Assembly (NCBI GenBank): GCA_005405945.1
Contig: BJHW01000002.1
Span: forward strand, 1,364,001 to 1,428,000
DNA length: 64,000 nt
DNA from: Streptomyces violaceusniger
GTDB lineage: Bacteria; Actinomycetota; Actinomycetes; Streptomycetales; Streptomycetaceae
Direction: 5' to 3'
The notes under the pieces are model-generated. The model made no database searches, was not told the DNA's origin, and was given only the letters and a program-made list of their open reading frames with translations. Every line of letters starts with the position of its first letter. Position 1 is the first letter of the stretch. A program made the translations under genes and the position numbers. Positions 43,993 through 53,220 of the stretch are shown in pieces.

Positions 43993-45045
43993 ATGGACCC
44001 CCTGGAGGCCCTGGACCGGATCGCGTTTCTCCTGGAGCGCGCCCAGGCGCCGACCTACCGGGTGCGTGCCTTCCGCACGGCCCAGTCGGTGCTCGCCGAC
44101 CTGGACCCCCAGGAGGTGGAGCGGCGTGCCGCGAACGGCACCCTCCGGTCGCTCAAGGGCCTCGGCCCCAAGACCTCGCAGGTGGTCCAGGAGGCGCTGA
44201 AGGACCAGGTGCCCGGGTATCTGGCGAAGCTGGAGGCCGAGGCCGCCGAGGCCGGGCGCGAGCCCGACGAGGACGCGGCGAAGCTGTGCGCCGCGCTGCG
44301 CGGGGACTGCCATATGCACTCGGACTGGTCCGACGGCGGCTCCCCGATCGAGCTGATGGCCCGTACGGCGGCGCGGCTGGGGCACAAGTGGGCGGTGCTG
44401 ACCGACCATTCCCCGCGGCTGACGGTGGCCCGCGGCCTCTCGGCGGACCGGCTGCGCGCCCAGCTGGAGGTCGTGGCGGAGCTGCGCGCGAAGCTCGCCC
44501 CGTTCCAGCTGCTCACCGGGATCGAGGTCGACATCCTCCCCGACGGCTCCCTGGACCAGGACCCGGAGCTGCTGGACCAGCTGGACGTGGTCGTGGCCTC
44601 GGTCCACTCCAAGCTGCGGATGGACGCCCGCCCCATGACCCGCCGGATGGTCACCGCCGTCAGCGATCCGCTGGTCGATGTGCTGGGCCACTGCACCGGA
44701 CGGCTGCTCGGCGGCAAACGCCCCGAGTCGGCCTTCGACCATGAGGAGGTCTTCGGCGCCTGCGCGGCGGCGGGCACCGCCGTGGAGATCAACTGCCGTC
44801 CGGAGCGGCTGGATCCGCCGCGCAGGCTGCTGCGGGAGGCCGTGCGGGCGGGGACGTTCTTCTCCATCGACACCGACGCCCACGCGCCCGGCCAGCTCGA
44901 CTGGCAGCCAGGCGGATGCGCCCGGGCCGTGGAATGCGGGGTGCCGACGGAGCGCGTCATCACCACCTGGACCGCCCGGCAGTTGGTGGACTGGACCCGC
45001 ACGCGCAAGCCACCGCGCCGTGCCGGTGCCGGGCACGGGAGTTGA
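43993..45045 (+). CDS. PHP-domain phosphoesterase with helix-hairpin-helix N-terminus
   Basis: 350 aa. Residues 1-95 contain helix-hairpin-helix DNA-binding features (LRSLKGLGPKTSQVVQEAL), like the N-terminal part of PolX. From about 105 the PHP domain follows: GDCHMHSDWSDGGSP (first metal His pair), VLTDHSP, GIEVDILPDGS, VASVHSKLR, LGHCTG, EINCRPERLD and SIDTDAHAP complete the metal ligands. This is the layout of stand-alone PolX-tail-like proteins, probably acting in DNA end or nucleotide processing. It starts 84 bp after the GH65 gene and is probably unrelated to it in function. Confidence 0.87.
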   Translation: MDPLEALDRIAFLLERAQAPTYRVRAFRTAQSVLADLDPQEVERRAANGTLRSLKGLGPKTSQVVQEALKDQVPGYLAKLEAEAAEAGREPDEDAAKLCAALRGDCHMHSDWSDGGSPIELMARTAARLGHKWAVLTDHSPRLTVARGLSADRLRAQLEVVAELRAKLAPFQLLTGIEVDILPDGSLDQDPELLDQLDVVVASVHSKLRMDARPMTRRMVTAVSDPLVDVLGHCTGRLLGGKRPESAFDHEEVFGACAAAGTAVEINCRPERLDPPRRLLREAVRAGTFFSIDTDAHAPGQLDWQPGGCARAVECGVPTERVITTWTARQLVDWTRTRKPPRRAGAGHGS

Positions 45046-45234
45046 CGGCGGACATACGCGAAATACCCGACACGGCAGAAGGCCGATCGGCTGCTGGCCC
45101 TCTCCCGGGGGTGGACCGGCGGCCACCCCGTCCCCTACGCCCGTGCCGTCGCCGCCGCATGGGTCTTCGCGGCCGGCGCATGCCTTCCGGCGATCGGCAT
45201 CTGGACGGGCGTCCTGGACGGGGTGTCCGCCTGA
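45046..45234 (+). other. Coding-like stretch without a start codon after the PHP gene
   Basis: Directly in frame after the PHP stop, about 62 codons run to a TGA at 45232. Third positions are strongly G/C and the peptide reads ADRLLALSRGWTGG, then VPYARAVAAAWVFAAGACLP, then IGIWTGVLDGVSA, resembling one short membrane segment. No ATG, GTG or TTG exists in this frame. It may be a small gene whose start is hidden by a missing base, or a remnant. I do not recognise it. Confidence 0.35.
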
Positions 45235-45244
45235 GAGGGGACGG

Positions 45245-47144
45245 TCAGGGGCGGTCGCAGGTCGACAGGCCGGGCCGCCAGCGGCAGGCGATGGCGGCGA
45301 ACCCGCCGTCCGCCGTGACCGGTACGGACAGGGTCTGCCCGCCGCGCACCACCGTGGGCCTGCGGACCAGCCCGTCCGGGCCGTCCAGGATCAGATCGAC
45401 CAGCCAGCGGCCCGGCTCCAGCCGCAGCGGCACCTCGGCGGTGTGCGCGGGGCCGGTGAACGTACCGCCGATGAACCACCGCGAGCCGCTGGCGCGGGCG
45501 AGCACCGCGCTCTCAGCCGGCCGCCCCGCCAGCAGCCGGGTGCGGTCCCAGGCGGCCGGGATCTGCTCCAGGAACCGGCGGGCGAGCGGACGGGCGTCGT
45601 ACGACTCCGGGGTGCCCGCCAGGTTCTGGATCCCGGACTCGTAGAGCACCGACAGGCCGACCTCGCCCGCGTCCGACGCCGCGTTGGGGCGCTGGGGCCG
45701 GTGGAAGGCCCCGGGGGTGAAGTCCATGGAGCCGATGACATTGCGGGTGAAGGGCAGCGTCGCCAGGTGCTGCGGGGTGTTGGTCCGCTTCTCCTCGCCG
45801 TTCACGCCCTCCATCGACATCACCTGCGGCCAGGTGCGCTGAATGCCCTTGGGGATCGTCGAGCCGTGGAAGTTGACGAGCAGATGGTGGGCCGCGGTGC
45901 CCTTGAGGATCTCGTCGTACCAGCCCAGCGTCTCCTGGGACTCGGAGTCCATGAAGTCGATCTTGACGCCCTTCACCCCCACCGCTCCAGGGTGGGCAGC
46001 CACTGCTCGCGCTCCTCGGCGGTGTCGAGGTCACGGTGGTGGATCCAGACCTGGATGCCCACCCGCCGCTCGCGGGCGTAGTCCACGAGCTGCGGGATCC
46101 AGCTGTTCTTCTGCCAGTCGGGATCGGTGACGTCCCACTGGTCGGGGTCGAAGTACCAGCCCGCGTCGACCACGACATACGGCCATCCGCGCTGGGCCGC
46201 GTAGTCCACGTACCCCTTCTGCATCGACAGGCTCTGCCCGGCCGGCTTGCCGCCCGCGAGCCAGGTCCACAGGGCGGGGCCGGGCCGGATCCACGAGGTG
46301 TCGGCGACGCGCGACGCCGGTGCCAGATCGTCGGTGAAGGTGGACTGGGTGACGGTCGGCAGATCGCCCACGATCAGGGCGCGCCAGGGTGTGCTGAGCG
46401 GCCCGTCGGACTCGACCCGCTCGTCCCACAGGCCGATACGGTACGTGGGCACCCCCTGCTGGTGGATCAGCCGGGCCGCGGAGTAGCGGCCGGTCAGATC
46501 CGACTCCGCGACCAGGGCGTAGCCGCCGCCGGTCTCGAAGAGCGCCTGCGCCATGTACTCACCGGTGGGCGCGGTCGCCGCGGTGTACTCCTTGAACAGG
46601 TTCTCGTTGTCCTTGCGGTAGTCGCCCAGCCACGCGGCCGCGTCCGGGGCAGGGTGAAGGCCGAGGTCTCGCCGAGGACATCGCCGCTGCCGGAGGGCAG
46701 GTCGTAGCGGTAGGCGACCCCGTCGTCCGATACCCGCACCACGAGGTCCAGCCGGGCGTTCCCGTCGCCCCGGAACCGGAAGCGGGTCTCGGTCATCCGC
46801 GCGGTGCGCGAGCGCTCCTTGCCGGCCGTCGACCGGTAGCGCTCCACGACGGTGCGGTCGTGGCGCCCCAGATAGCGCAGCCCGTGCGACAGATCCGCCC
46901 GCTCGGTGACGATGCCCACGGGCGAGGGCTCGACCACCGTACGTCCGCCCCGGGACACCTGGAGCGTCAGCGCTCCCGATGCGCCGTCAAGCCGCAGCTG
47001 GGCGAGCGGACCGGAGCGGGGCGAGGGGCCGCGCACGGTCCAGGCGGAGTCCTTCGCCTGTGCGGGCCCGGTGATGAAGAGCGTCATGGCCAGGACGCCG
47101 CAGAGCAGAAATGCCACTGCGGAGCGTCGGTAAGATCTCGGCAT
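45245..47144 (-). CDS. Secreted GH97 alpha-glycosidase (frame broken twice)
   Basis: 633 aa after repair. Signal peptide (FLLCGVLAMTLFITGPAQA, cleavage about residue 30), N-terminal super-sandwich domain, then the TIM barrel: WPYVVVDAGWYFD, VGIQVWIHHRD, VKGVKIDFMDSESQ, LLVNFHGSTIPKGIQRTWP, VMSMEGVNGEE. An Asp in KIDFMD matches the nucleophile position of retaining GH97 alpha-galactosidases, and Glu in SMEGV the acid/base, so alpha-galactosidase action is more likely than the inverting alpha-glucosidase type (inference). Breaks at GGGG 46646-46649 and CCCCC 45976-45980. The ATG follows GGGAGGC. Confidence 0.85.
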
Positions 47145-47282
47145 CGTTGCCTCCCGAGGCCGATACGTTACCGAGTCATCCGATAACTGGGGAGGGGTTG
47201 GGCGCCATTACGTCCCATCGAGGGGCGTGGGGCCGTGAGAGATCGGACCTATGGCTTGGCTGCTTCCGGAGACGGCGTCACG

Positions 47283-47362
47283 GGTCAAGGGGCCGCAGGT
47301 TCACATCCTGCCGTCCCGGCGGTGCAGAGGGTCTTCGCAGGTCAATACCCGTGAGGGACCTC
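47283..47362 (+). other. tRNA-Pro-like 3' half plus degraded terminator (candidate attachment site, copy 2)
   Basis: GGGTCAAG-GGGCC continues into GCAGG-TTCACAT-CCTGC (T-arm, 47295-47311) and CGTCCCG-G (47312-47319), matching the anticodon 3' strand, variable loop, T-arm and acceptor 3' strand expected for tRNA-Pro(GGG). No 5' half is found. The hairpin 47327-47362, ending in TTTT, is a decayed version of the one at 7145-7184. The whole block is a direct repeat of the sequence at 7.11 kb. Confidence 0.55.
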
Positions 47363-47598
47363 TTTTCGCGCTCCCGTTCCCACGGTGCGTCGAAGCCGAC
47401 CCGCAGGGGCAGTTCATTGTCGGTCCGAGGCTGATCCACCTGGCAAGGGCGGCGCCCCGTTGCCCCGGTCGTGCCCGGCCTTTCGATGGCGTGGAACTCC
47501 CTTGAGGAAAAACATGAATCCCGGCGTCGCGGGGAACTGGAAGAGCCGGAAAACCGAGCCCTGGAGGGGCCCTCGTCGATGGCGGGCAGGCCGCGCTC
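47363..47598. other. Gene-free 236 bp between tRNA-like block and copper genes
   Basis: Only a weak 32-codon frame is present (ATG near 47514 after TTGAGGA), without family resemblance. No operator or promoter stands out. I see nothing else. Confidence 0.4.
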
Positions 47599-48116
47599 TC
47601 AACGATCGGTGAGATGCGATCGCACCGCCTCGGCCCCGACCCGGCCGCGTACGGAGAACCACAGGTTGAAGGGCACCCGCTGTCCCGGCTGCAGCGTCGG
47701 GGGTCGAGGAGGGCGACGTGGATGCCTTCCCGGGACATCCGCAGTGTGCTGTGCGCGCGTACGGTCACTGCTTTCGGCCGCCGGACGGTACCCGGGCGCT
47801 TTCGGTCGGGCGCGCGCAGCATGGAGACTCCCAGTTCCGGGGAGTCGGCGAAGATCAGGGTGTCGTCCGTGTCCCCGACGTTGCGAATCGTGAAGTAGGC
47901 GGCAGCCGTATGCCCGTTGGACGGGACGATACGGCCGAAACCGACCCGGATCCTCGGTGTGGGCTCACCCGCCGCCCCGGTCGCCGTGTAGCCGGTGAGC
48001 AGGGCCAACGCGAGTGCGCAGCCGCCCACCGGCACCAGTGCCGCCCGTATTCCCCGGGCCGTCGTCTCCCTCAGGCGCCGTCGTGGTGCGGTGCGGTCAT
48101 CGGTCGCTGAGGACAT
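47599..48116 (-). CDS. PCuAC-domain copper chaperone, exported (frame broken once)
   Basis: 172 aa after repair. One N-terminal membrane segment (ALVPVGGCALALALLTGY) serves as signal or anchor. The PCuAC domain follows: GHTAAAYFTIRNVGDTDDTLIF, ELGVSMLRAPD (Met at a copper-ligand position), LRMSREGIHVALLDP (His, Met region), then QPGQRVPFNLWFSVRGRVGAEAV after adding one base to the GGGGG run 47699-47703. These proteins carry Cu(I) outside the membrane. It overlaps the end of CopA copy 1 by about 20 bp and is its operon partner. Confidence 0.82.
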
Positions 48117-50498
48117 CAAACTTCCTTCCCGGGTAGTCGTGTTCGGTGGCCGCGGGGTCGTAGGAGGAGAGGGGAGCGGGCAGGGTGCCGGTCTGCCACC
48201 CGCCGGGGGTGTAGTACCGCAGCCGCAGGCTGTTGGTGACGACCAGGACCGAACTCGCGGACATGGCCGCGGCTGCCACCATGGGGTTGAGCCAGCCGGT
48301 CGCGGCCAGCGGAACGGTGACCACGTTGTAGCCGAAGGCCCAGACGAGGTTGGCGCGGATGGTGCTCAGTGTGCGCCGGGTGAGCCGGATGGCGTCGACG
48401 ACGGCCAGCATGTCGTTGCGTACGAGGGTGATGTCGGCCGCGCCGATCGCGGCGTCGGTGCCGCCGCCCATCGCCATCCCCAGATCGGCGGAGGCCAGCG
48501 CGGCGGCGTCGTTGACCCCGTCGCCGATCACCGCGACGCACCGGCCCTGCTCGCGCAGTGCGGTGACGATCCGTTCCTTCTCCTCCGGGGTCACTCCGGC
48601 GTGGACCGTGTCGATGCCCGCCCGTTCCGCCATCGCATGGGCGGGGCGGCGCCGTCACCGGTCACCAGCACCGGCTCGATGCCCAGTGCACGTACTTCGC
48701 GCACCGCCTCGCGACTGGTGGGCCGCAGGCTGTCCCCGACGGCGAGCAGCCCCGTGGGGTGGTCGTCGATCTCCACGATCACGGCGGTGTGCGCGGCGCG
48801 TTCGGCGGCCTCGCGCGCCCGGCGCAACGGCTCCGGCAGGGGTTCCGACGGTCGGGGGCGGCGTACCCGCACCTCACGGCCGTCCACACGCCCGGACACG
48901 CCCTCACCGGCAACAGCCCGGAAGCCCGTCACCTCCGGCAGCCGCGCGACCCCGTCCTCCTCGCGGCGGGCGGCCGCGACCACCGCCCGGCCGATGGGGT
49001 GCTCGGAGCCCTGCTCCACGGCCGCGGCCAGCCGGAGCACCTCCCTCGCCTCCGGACCGCCCTCCGCCACGGTCGTGTCGATCAGCGTCATGTGCCCTGT
49101 GGTGAGTGTGCCGGTCTTGTCGAAGACCGCGGTGTCCACGCGGCGCAGCCGCTCCAGCGCCTCCGGGCCGCGGACGAGGACGCCGAGTTGCGCCCCTCGC
49201 CCACTGGCCACCAGGAACGCGGTCGGTGTGGCGAGCCCCAGCGCACACGGGCAGGCCACCACGAGCACGGCCACGGACGCGGTGACGGCCGTCTCACCCG
49301 CCGCGCCCGCGCCGAGCCAGAAGCTCAGCACGGTGCCGGCGATCGCCACGATCACCGGCACGAAGACTCCCGCCACCGAGTCGGCGAGCCGTTGGATCCG
49401 GGCCTTGCCCGCCTGCGCCTCGGTCACCAGACGGGTGATGCGGGCGAGTTGGGTGTCGGCGCCGACCGCTGTGGCGCGCACGACGAGTATCCCGCCGGAG
49501 TTGACGGCGCCGCCGACGACGGCGGTGCCGGGGGTCACCTCGACCGGTGCGCTCTCGCCGGTGACCAGGGAGAGGTCCAGCGCCGAGCCACCCTCGACCA
49601 CCACACCGTCCGTGGCGACCTTCTGGCCGGGGCGTACCACGAACTCCTGTCCCGTGGTGAGTTCGGCCACCGGGACGCGGCGATTGCCGCCCGGTTCCCT
49701 CAACTCCACGTCCTTGGCGCCGAGTTCGGCGAGCGCCCGCAGCGCCGAGCCGCTCCGGTGCCGGGCCCGCGACTCCAGATGCCGCCCGACGAGGACGAAC
49801 AGGGGTACGGCGACCGCCGCCTCCAGATAGATATGGGGCACCCCGTCGTCGGCCGAGGGCAGCAGGCTGAACGGCATGCGCATCCCCGTCACGCCCGCGC
49901 CGCCCCAGAGCAGGGCGTACGCCGACCAGGCGAACGATGCGAGGACGCCGAGGGACACCAGGGTGTCCATGGTGGCCGTGGCATGCCGCAGACCGCGCAA
50001 CGCCCGCCGATGGAAGGGCCACGCACCCCAGGTCGCGACCGGCGTGGCGAGGGAAAAACAGGCAAACTGCCATCGGTCGAACTGCCAGGCGGGGACCATC
50101 GAGATGACGATCACGGGCAGCGCCAGCACCGCCGTGATGACGAGCCGTTCGAGGTCGACGACCTCATCGCGGCCTGGCCCGTCGTCAGCCCCGTCCCGGG
50201 GCGATCGACTGTCGTCTTCTCCGGTGGCGGCGGGAGGCGCGGGGAGCTCGGCGGTGTAACCGGCCCGTTCGACGGTGGCGATCAGCTCCGCCGGGGCCAC
50301 GGTGGCCGGGTGGGAGACCCGCGCCGTGCCGGTGGCCAGGTTCACGGTGGCGCTCACGCCTTCCACGCGGGCCAGTTTCTTCTCCACCCGGGCCACGCAG
50401 GCCGCGCACGTCATCCCGCCGATCAGCAGGTCGGTGGTGCGCGCGGACGCACCGGACGAGGTGGTCGGATCGGACGCGGTGTCCGGCCGCTCGCTCAT
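48097..50498 (-). CDS. copA: Cu(+)-exporting P1B-type ATPase, copy 1 (frame broken once)
   Basis: About 800 aa after repair. Heavy-metal-associated domain (GGMTCAACVARVEKKLARVEG, residues about 25-90), then membrane helices, TGES actuator motif, membrane CPC (VVACPCALGLATPT), phosphorylation site DKTGTLTTG, GDGVNDAAALA, and the helix-7/8 copper signature NVVT, MSASS. All catalytic residues are present. The break is at GGGG 48643-48646; one base joins TGDGAAPAHAMAERAG. It exports Cu(I) from the cytosol. The start ATG overlaps the stop of the small membrane protein upstream (ATGA). Confidence 0.93.
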
Positions 50499-50770
50499 CG
50501 GGTCCCTCCCCAGGCGCTGAGGTCCTGCGGCCCCATGCCGTGGGTATCCATGCCTCCGGCCCCGCCGTCCTGCGGCACACTCCGATGGATACCGGGCGCC
50601 ACTGGACCGGCCGCCCGCCCCACCGCGTAGGAGGCGGCCATCAACACCGCCAGGAGGACGAGAAACCCGGTCAGGGCGGGAGGCGGCAGTGCGCGCCGCG
50701 CCCGGGCGACGCGCGGCTCCGCTCCGTCGGGCGCCGGTCGCGGCGTCGAGGAGGTATCGGTCAACGGCAT
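50495..50770 (-). CDS. Small membrane protein of the copper operon, copy 1
   Basis: 91 aa. One membrane segment (ALTGFLVLLAVLMAASYAVG) follows a Pro/Arg-rich cytosolic head, and the external tail is Gly/Met/His-rich (GGAGGMDTHGMGPQ), suited to binding Cu(I). It is the first gene of the operon, four-base overlapping the ATPase. The ATG at 50768 has GGAGTG upstream. The same protein type recurs at 54.3 kb in front of the second ATPase, so the pairing is conserved. No named family is known to me. Confidence 0.75.
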   Translation of the reverse strand: MPLTDTSSTPRPAPDGAEPRVARARRALPPPALTGFLVLLAVLMAASYAVGRAAGPVAPGIHRSVPQDGGAGGMDTHGMGPQDLSAWGGTR

Positions 50771-51228
50771 CTTCGGCACTCCTCTGTGCGGGCTCGGCGG
50801 AAACGGCCGGGGTTCGCTCACCTTCACGGTCCGGGGCGGTCGACCGCTCACCGTACGGAGGCTCTGTCACGCAAGGAGAAAAACCGGCCCGGCCGGGAAC
50901 TGTCGGGGCGGGTCAGCCGACATCTGAGCTGTGAGGGGTTTCCGCCCCGGCCCGGCGGAGAGCGGAAAGTCCGACGTGGCAGCGGCCGGGGCACACCTGT
51001 CCACCCAGTCAAGCGGAGGGGCCGGGTGCGGCGGAGGGCGAGCGGTCGCCACTCCACCGCACCCGGGGGCGCCACGGACGGCAGGGTCGGTACGGCGGCG
51101 CACGAACGTCCAACCATGCTCTGTGGCGTACGTCACGCCACATCTCCGGAACTCCTTCCTCCGGAGGCCCGACTACTGGGCTGGTGCGGCTCCGGCCGAC
51201 CAGCATCGTCCCCGAGTCAGGAGTTCCC
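50771..51228. other. Divergent 458-bp control region of the copper island
   Basis: This region separates the leftward copA operon from the rightward PepSY gene. No gene is apparent. It contains a short GC-rich hairpin near 50943-50960 and the palindrome at 51122-51142. No CsoR- or CueR-coding gene is present in the window. Confidence 0.55.
51122..51142. promoter_or_regulatory. Palindrome upstream of the PepSY copper gene
   Basis: TGTGGCGT-N5-ACGCCACA has perfect 8-bp arms around ACGTC. It lies 87 bp before the PepSY start in the divergent copper promoter region, so it is a good candidate operator for the missing copper regulator. Confidence 0.55.
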
Positions 51229-52737
51229 ATGTCCGCCGAACCCGTCGCCGCCGACACCGAGGACGGACCACACCCGCCTGACGCGCCACAGCCCGGCGCC
51301 GCACCCCGGGCATCGGACTCGGGCGCGGGTCCTCGTGGCTGGTCGGCTCTGCGCCCGTTGGTCCTGCGACTGCACTTCTACGCGGGTGTCCTCGTCGCGC
51401 CCTTCCTGCTGGTGGCCGCCGTGACCGGGCTTCTCTACGCGGGCTCCCTCCAGGCCGAGGAGATCGTCTACGACCACGAGCTGCGGGTCCCGGCCGGCAA
51501 GAGCGAGCTGCCGCTCTCCCAGCAGATCGCCGCCGCCCGCGAGGCCCACCCCGAGGGGGAGATCGACGCGATCCGCCCCTCACCGGAGGCGGGCGCCACG
51601 ACGCGCGTGCTGCTCTCCGGCGTCAAGGGTGTCGACCCCGAACACAAGCTGGCCGTCTTCGTCGACCCGTACACGGGGAAGGTGCGGGGCGCGCTGGAGC
51701 AGTACGGCACCAGTGGCGCGCTGCCGCTGCGCACCTGGATCGACGATCTGCACCGCAATCTGCATCTCGGCGACACTGGCCGTCTCTACAGCGAGCTCGC
51801 CGCCAGTTGGCTGTGGGTGATCACCGGCGGCGGTCTGGTGCTGTGGATCGCCCGCCGCCGCAAGGGCCCGGCGAAGCGGAAGCTCCGTGCCACGGCGTTG
51901 CCGGACCGGTCCGCCACGGGTCGCAGGCGGACGATGTCCTTTCACGGCTCGGTCGGGGTCTGGGCGGCGCTGGGGCTGTTCTTCCTGTCCGCGACCGGTC
52001 TGACGTGGTCCACGTACGCGGGCGCGAACGTCACCGACCTCCGCGCCTCCCTCGGCCAGGCCACTCCGGCCGTCAGCTCCGCCGTCGGCGGCGAACACGC
52101 CGGACACGGCTCCATGGAGGGCATGGAGGGCATGGAGGGCATGGACATGGGCGGGTCGAGCGGAAAGGGCGGCGAATCCGCCGATGTCGGCGTCGACGCC
52201 GTGCTGAAGGCCGCGCGCGCCGAGGGACTGGGCAACCCGGTGGAGATCGTCCCGCCCGCCGGGCCCGGCGCCGCGTACACCGTCAGCCAGATCCAGCGCA
52301 GCTGGCCCGAGAAGCAGGACGCCGCCGCCGTCGACCCGGCGACCGGCCAGGTCACCGACGTGGTGCGGTTCGCCGACTATCCCCTGCTGGCCAAGCTCTC
52401 CCGCTGGGGCGTCGACGCCCACATGGGGAGCCTGTTCGGGCTCCCCAACCAGATCGCCCTGGCCGCCCTCGCGCTCGCCCTGATCTTCCTGATCGTGTGG
52501 GGCTACCGGATGTGGTGGCAGCGCGGTCGGGCCGGTGCCTTCGGCCGCCCCATCCCGCGCGGCGCCTGGCGGCAGGTGCCGTCGTACGTCCTCGCGGTGT
52601 TGACCGCCGTCGTCGCGGTCCTCGGCTACTACCTGCCGCTCCTCGGCATTCCCTTGGCCGCCTTCCTGGTCATCGACCTCGCGCTCGGCCGCCTGGCCGA
52701 CCGGCGCGGGAAACGGACTCAGACGGCCGGTGGCTGA
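51229..52737 (+). CDS. PepSY-associated membrane protein with Met-rich loop
   Basis: 502 aa. A first membrane helix (LHFYAGVLVAPFLLVAAVTGLLYA) and PepSY region (about 90-160, ALEQYGTSGALPLRTWIDDLHRNLHLGDTGRLYSEL), then further helices (SWLWVITGGGLVLWI; FHGSVGVWAALGLFFLSATGLTW). An external loop is Met/His-rich (HAGHGSMEGMEGMEGMDMGG, about residues 297-316). Two more helices close the protein. PepSY-TM proteins are common beside copper-efflux genes and are thought to help reduce or pass on metals in the envelope. The Met-rich loop points to Cu(I). It probably transcribes with the HMA chaperone gene 80 bp downstream. Confidence 0.87.
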   Translation: MSAEPVAADTEDGPHPPDAPQPGAAPRASDSGAGPRGWSALRPLVLRLHFYAGVLVAPFLLVAAVTGLLYAGSLQAEEIVYDHELRVPAGKSELPLSQQIAAAREAHPEGEIDAIRPSPEAGATTRVLLSGVKGVDPEHKLAVFVDPYTGKVRGALEQYGTSGALPLRTWIDDLHRNLHLGDTGRLYSELAASWLWVITGGGLVLWIARRRKGPAKRKLRATALPDRSATGRRRTMSFHGSVGVWAALGLFFLSATGLTWSTYAGANVTDLRASLGQATPAVSSAVGGEHAGHGSMEGMEGMEGMDMGGSSGKGGESADVGVDAVLKAARAEGLGNPVEIVPPAGPGAAYTVSQIQRSWPEKQDAAAVDPATGQVTDVVRFADYPLLAKLSRWGVDAHMGSLFGLPNQIALAALALALIFLIVWGYRMWWQRGRAGAFGRPIPRGAWRQVPSYVLAVLTAVVAVLGYYLPLLGIPLAAFLVIDLALGRLADRRGKRTQTAGG

Positions 52738-52818
52738 CGTGAACACCCGTGTGCATACGCATGTATTCCCTATCGAAAGCATCAACGGCCCCATCTCCGT
52801 ACAACAGGAGCGATGACC

Positions 52819-53034
52819 ATGGACGAGATCCGCTACACCGTCACCGGCATGAGCTGCGGACACTGTGTCGCCAGCATTACCGAGGAGGTCACCCAGGTGG
52901 CCGGGGTCAGCGACGTGAGCGTCGATCTCCGGCGCAACGAGGTCACCGTGCGTGGCAACACAGTCGACGACGAGCGGGTGCGCGCCGCCATCACCGAAGC
53001 GGGATACGCCGTCGCCGGTCTCGCCACCCCCTGA
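52819..53034 (+). CDS. copZ: Copper chaperone, CopZ-type HMA protein
   Basis: 71 aa heavy-metal-associated domain with the ligand motif GMSCGHC (residues about 11-17) and the usual ferredoxin-like end (ITEAGYAVAG). It carries Cu(I) in the cytosol to CopA. An ATG six bases upstream (52813) is possible but lies only two bases from AGGAG, so 52819 with normal spacing was preferred. It belongs with the PepSY gene upstream. Confidence 0.92.
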   Translation: MDEIRYTVTGMSCGHCVASITEEVTQVAGVSDVSVDLRRNEVTVRGNTVDDERVRAAITEAGYAVAGLATP

Positions 53035-53136
53035 CCCCGCCGCTCTGTGCACACCGCGGAACCGCGATAACAGGCTGTCCCACTCCTGGAGGAAAGGTGC
53101 TCACGGTCTCCGCACTACTCGAGAGAAGGTTCAGCG

Positions 53137-53220
53137 ATGCCCGACAGGCCGACCACGCCCGAGGAACGGGTGACATTGCCGGACGTTCCTGAGCGCCGTC
53201 GCACGGCGGTGGTCCGATGA
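53137..53220 (+). CDS. Possible 27-aa leader ORF before the DUF5134 gene
   Basis: ATG at 53137 with AGAAGG seven bases upstream. The frame reads PDRPTTPEERVTLPDVPERR, then RTAVVR, and its stop overlaps the DUF5134 start (ATGA). It may serve only for translational coupling, or may be the tail of a lost gene. There is no family match. Confidence 0.3.
   Translation: MPDRPTTPEERVTLPDVPERRRTAVVR

Noticed and set aside
47514..47612. 32-codon ORF between the tRNA-like block and the PCuAC gene
   Set aside because: There is only a partial ribosome site, no family resemblance, and it overlaps the end of the repaired PCuAC gene on the other strand.
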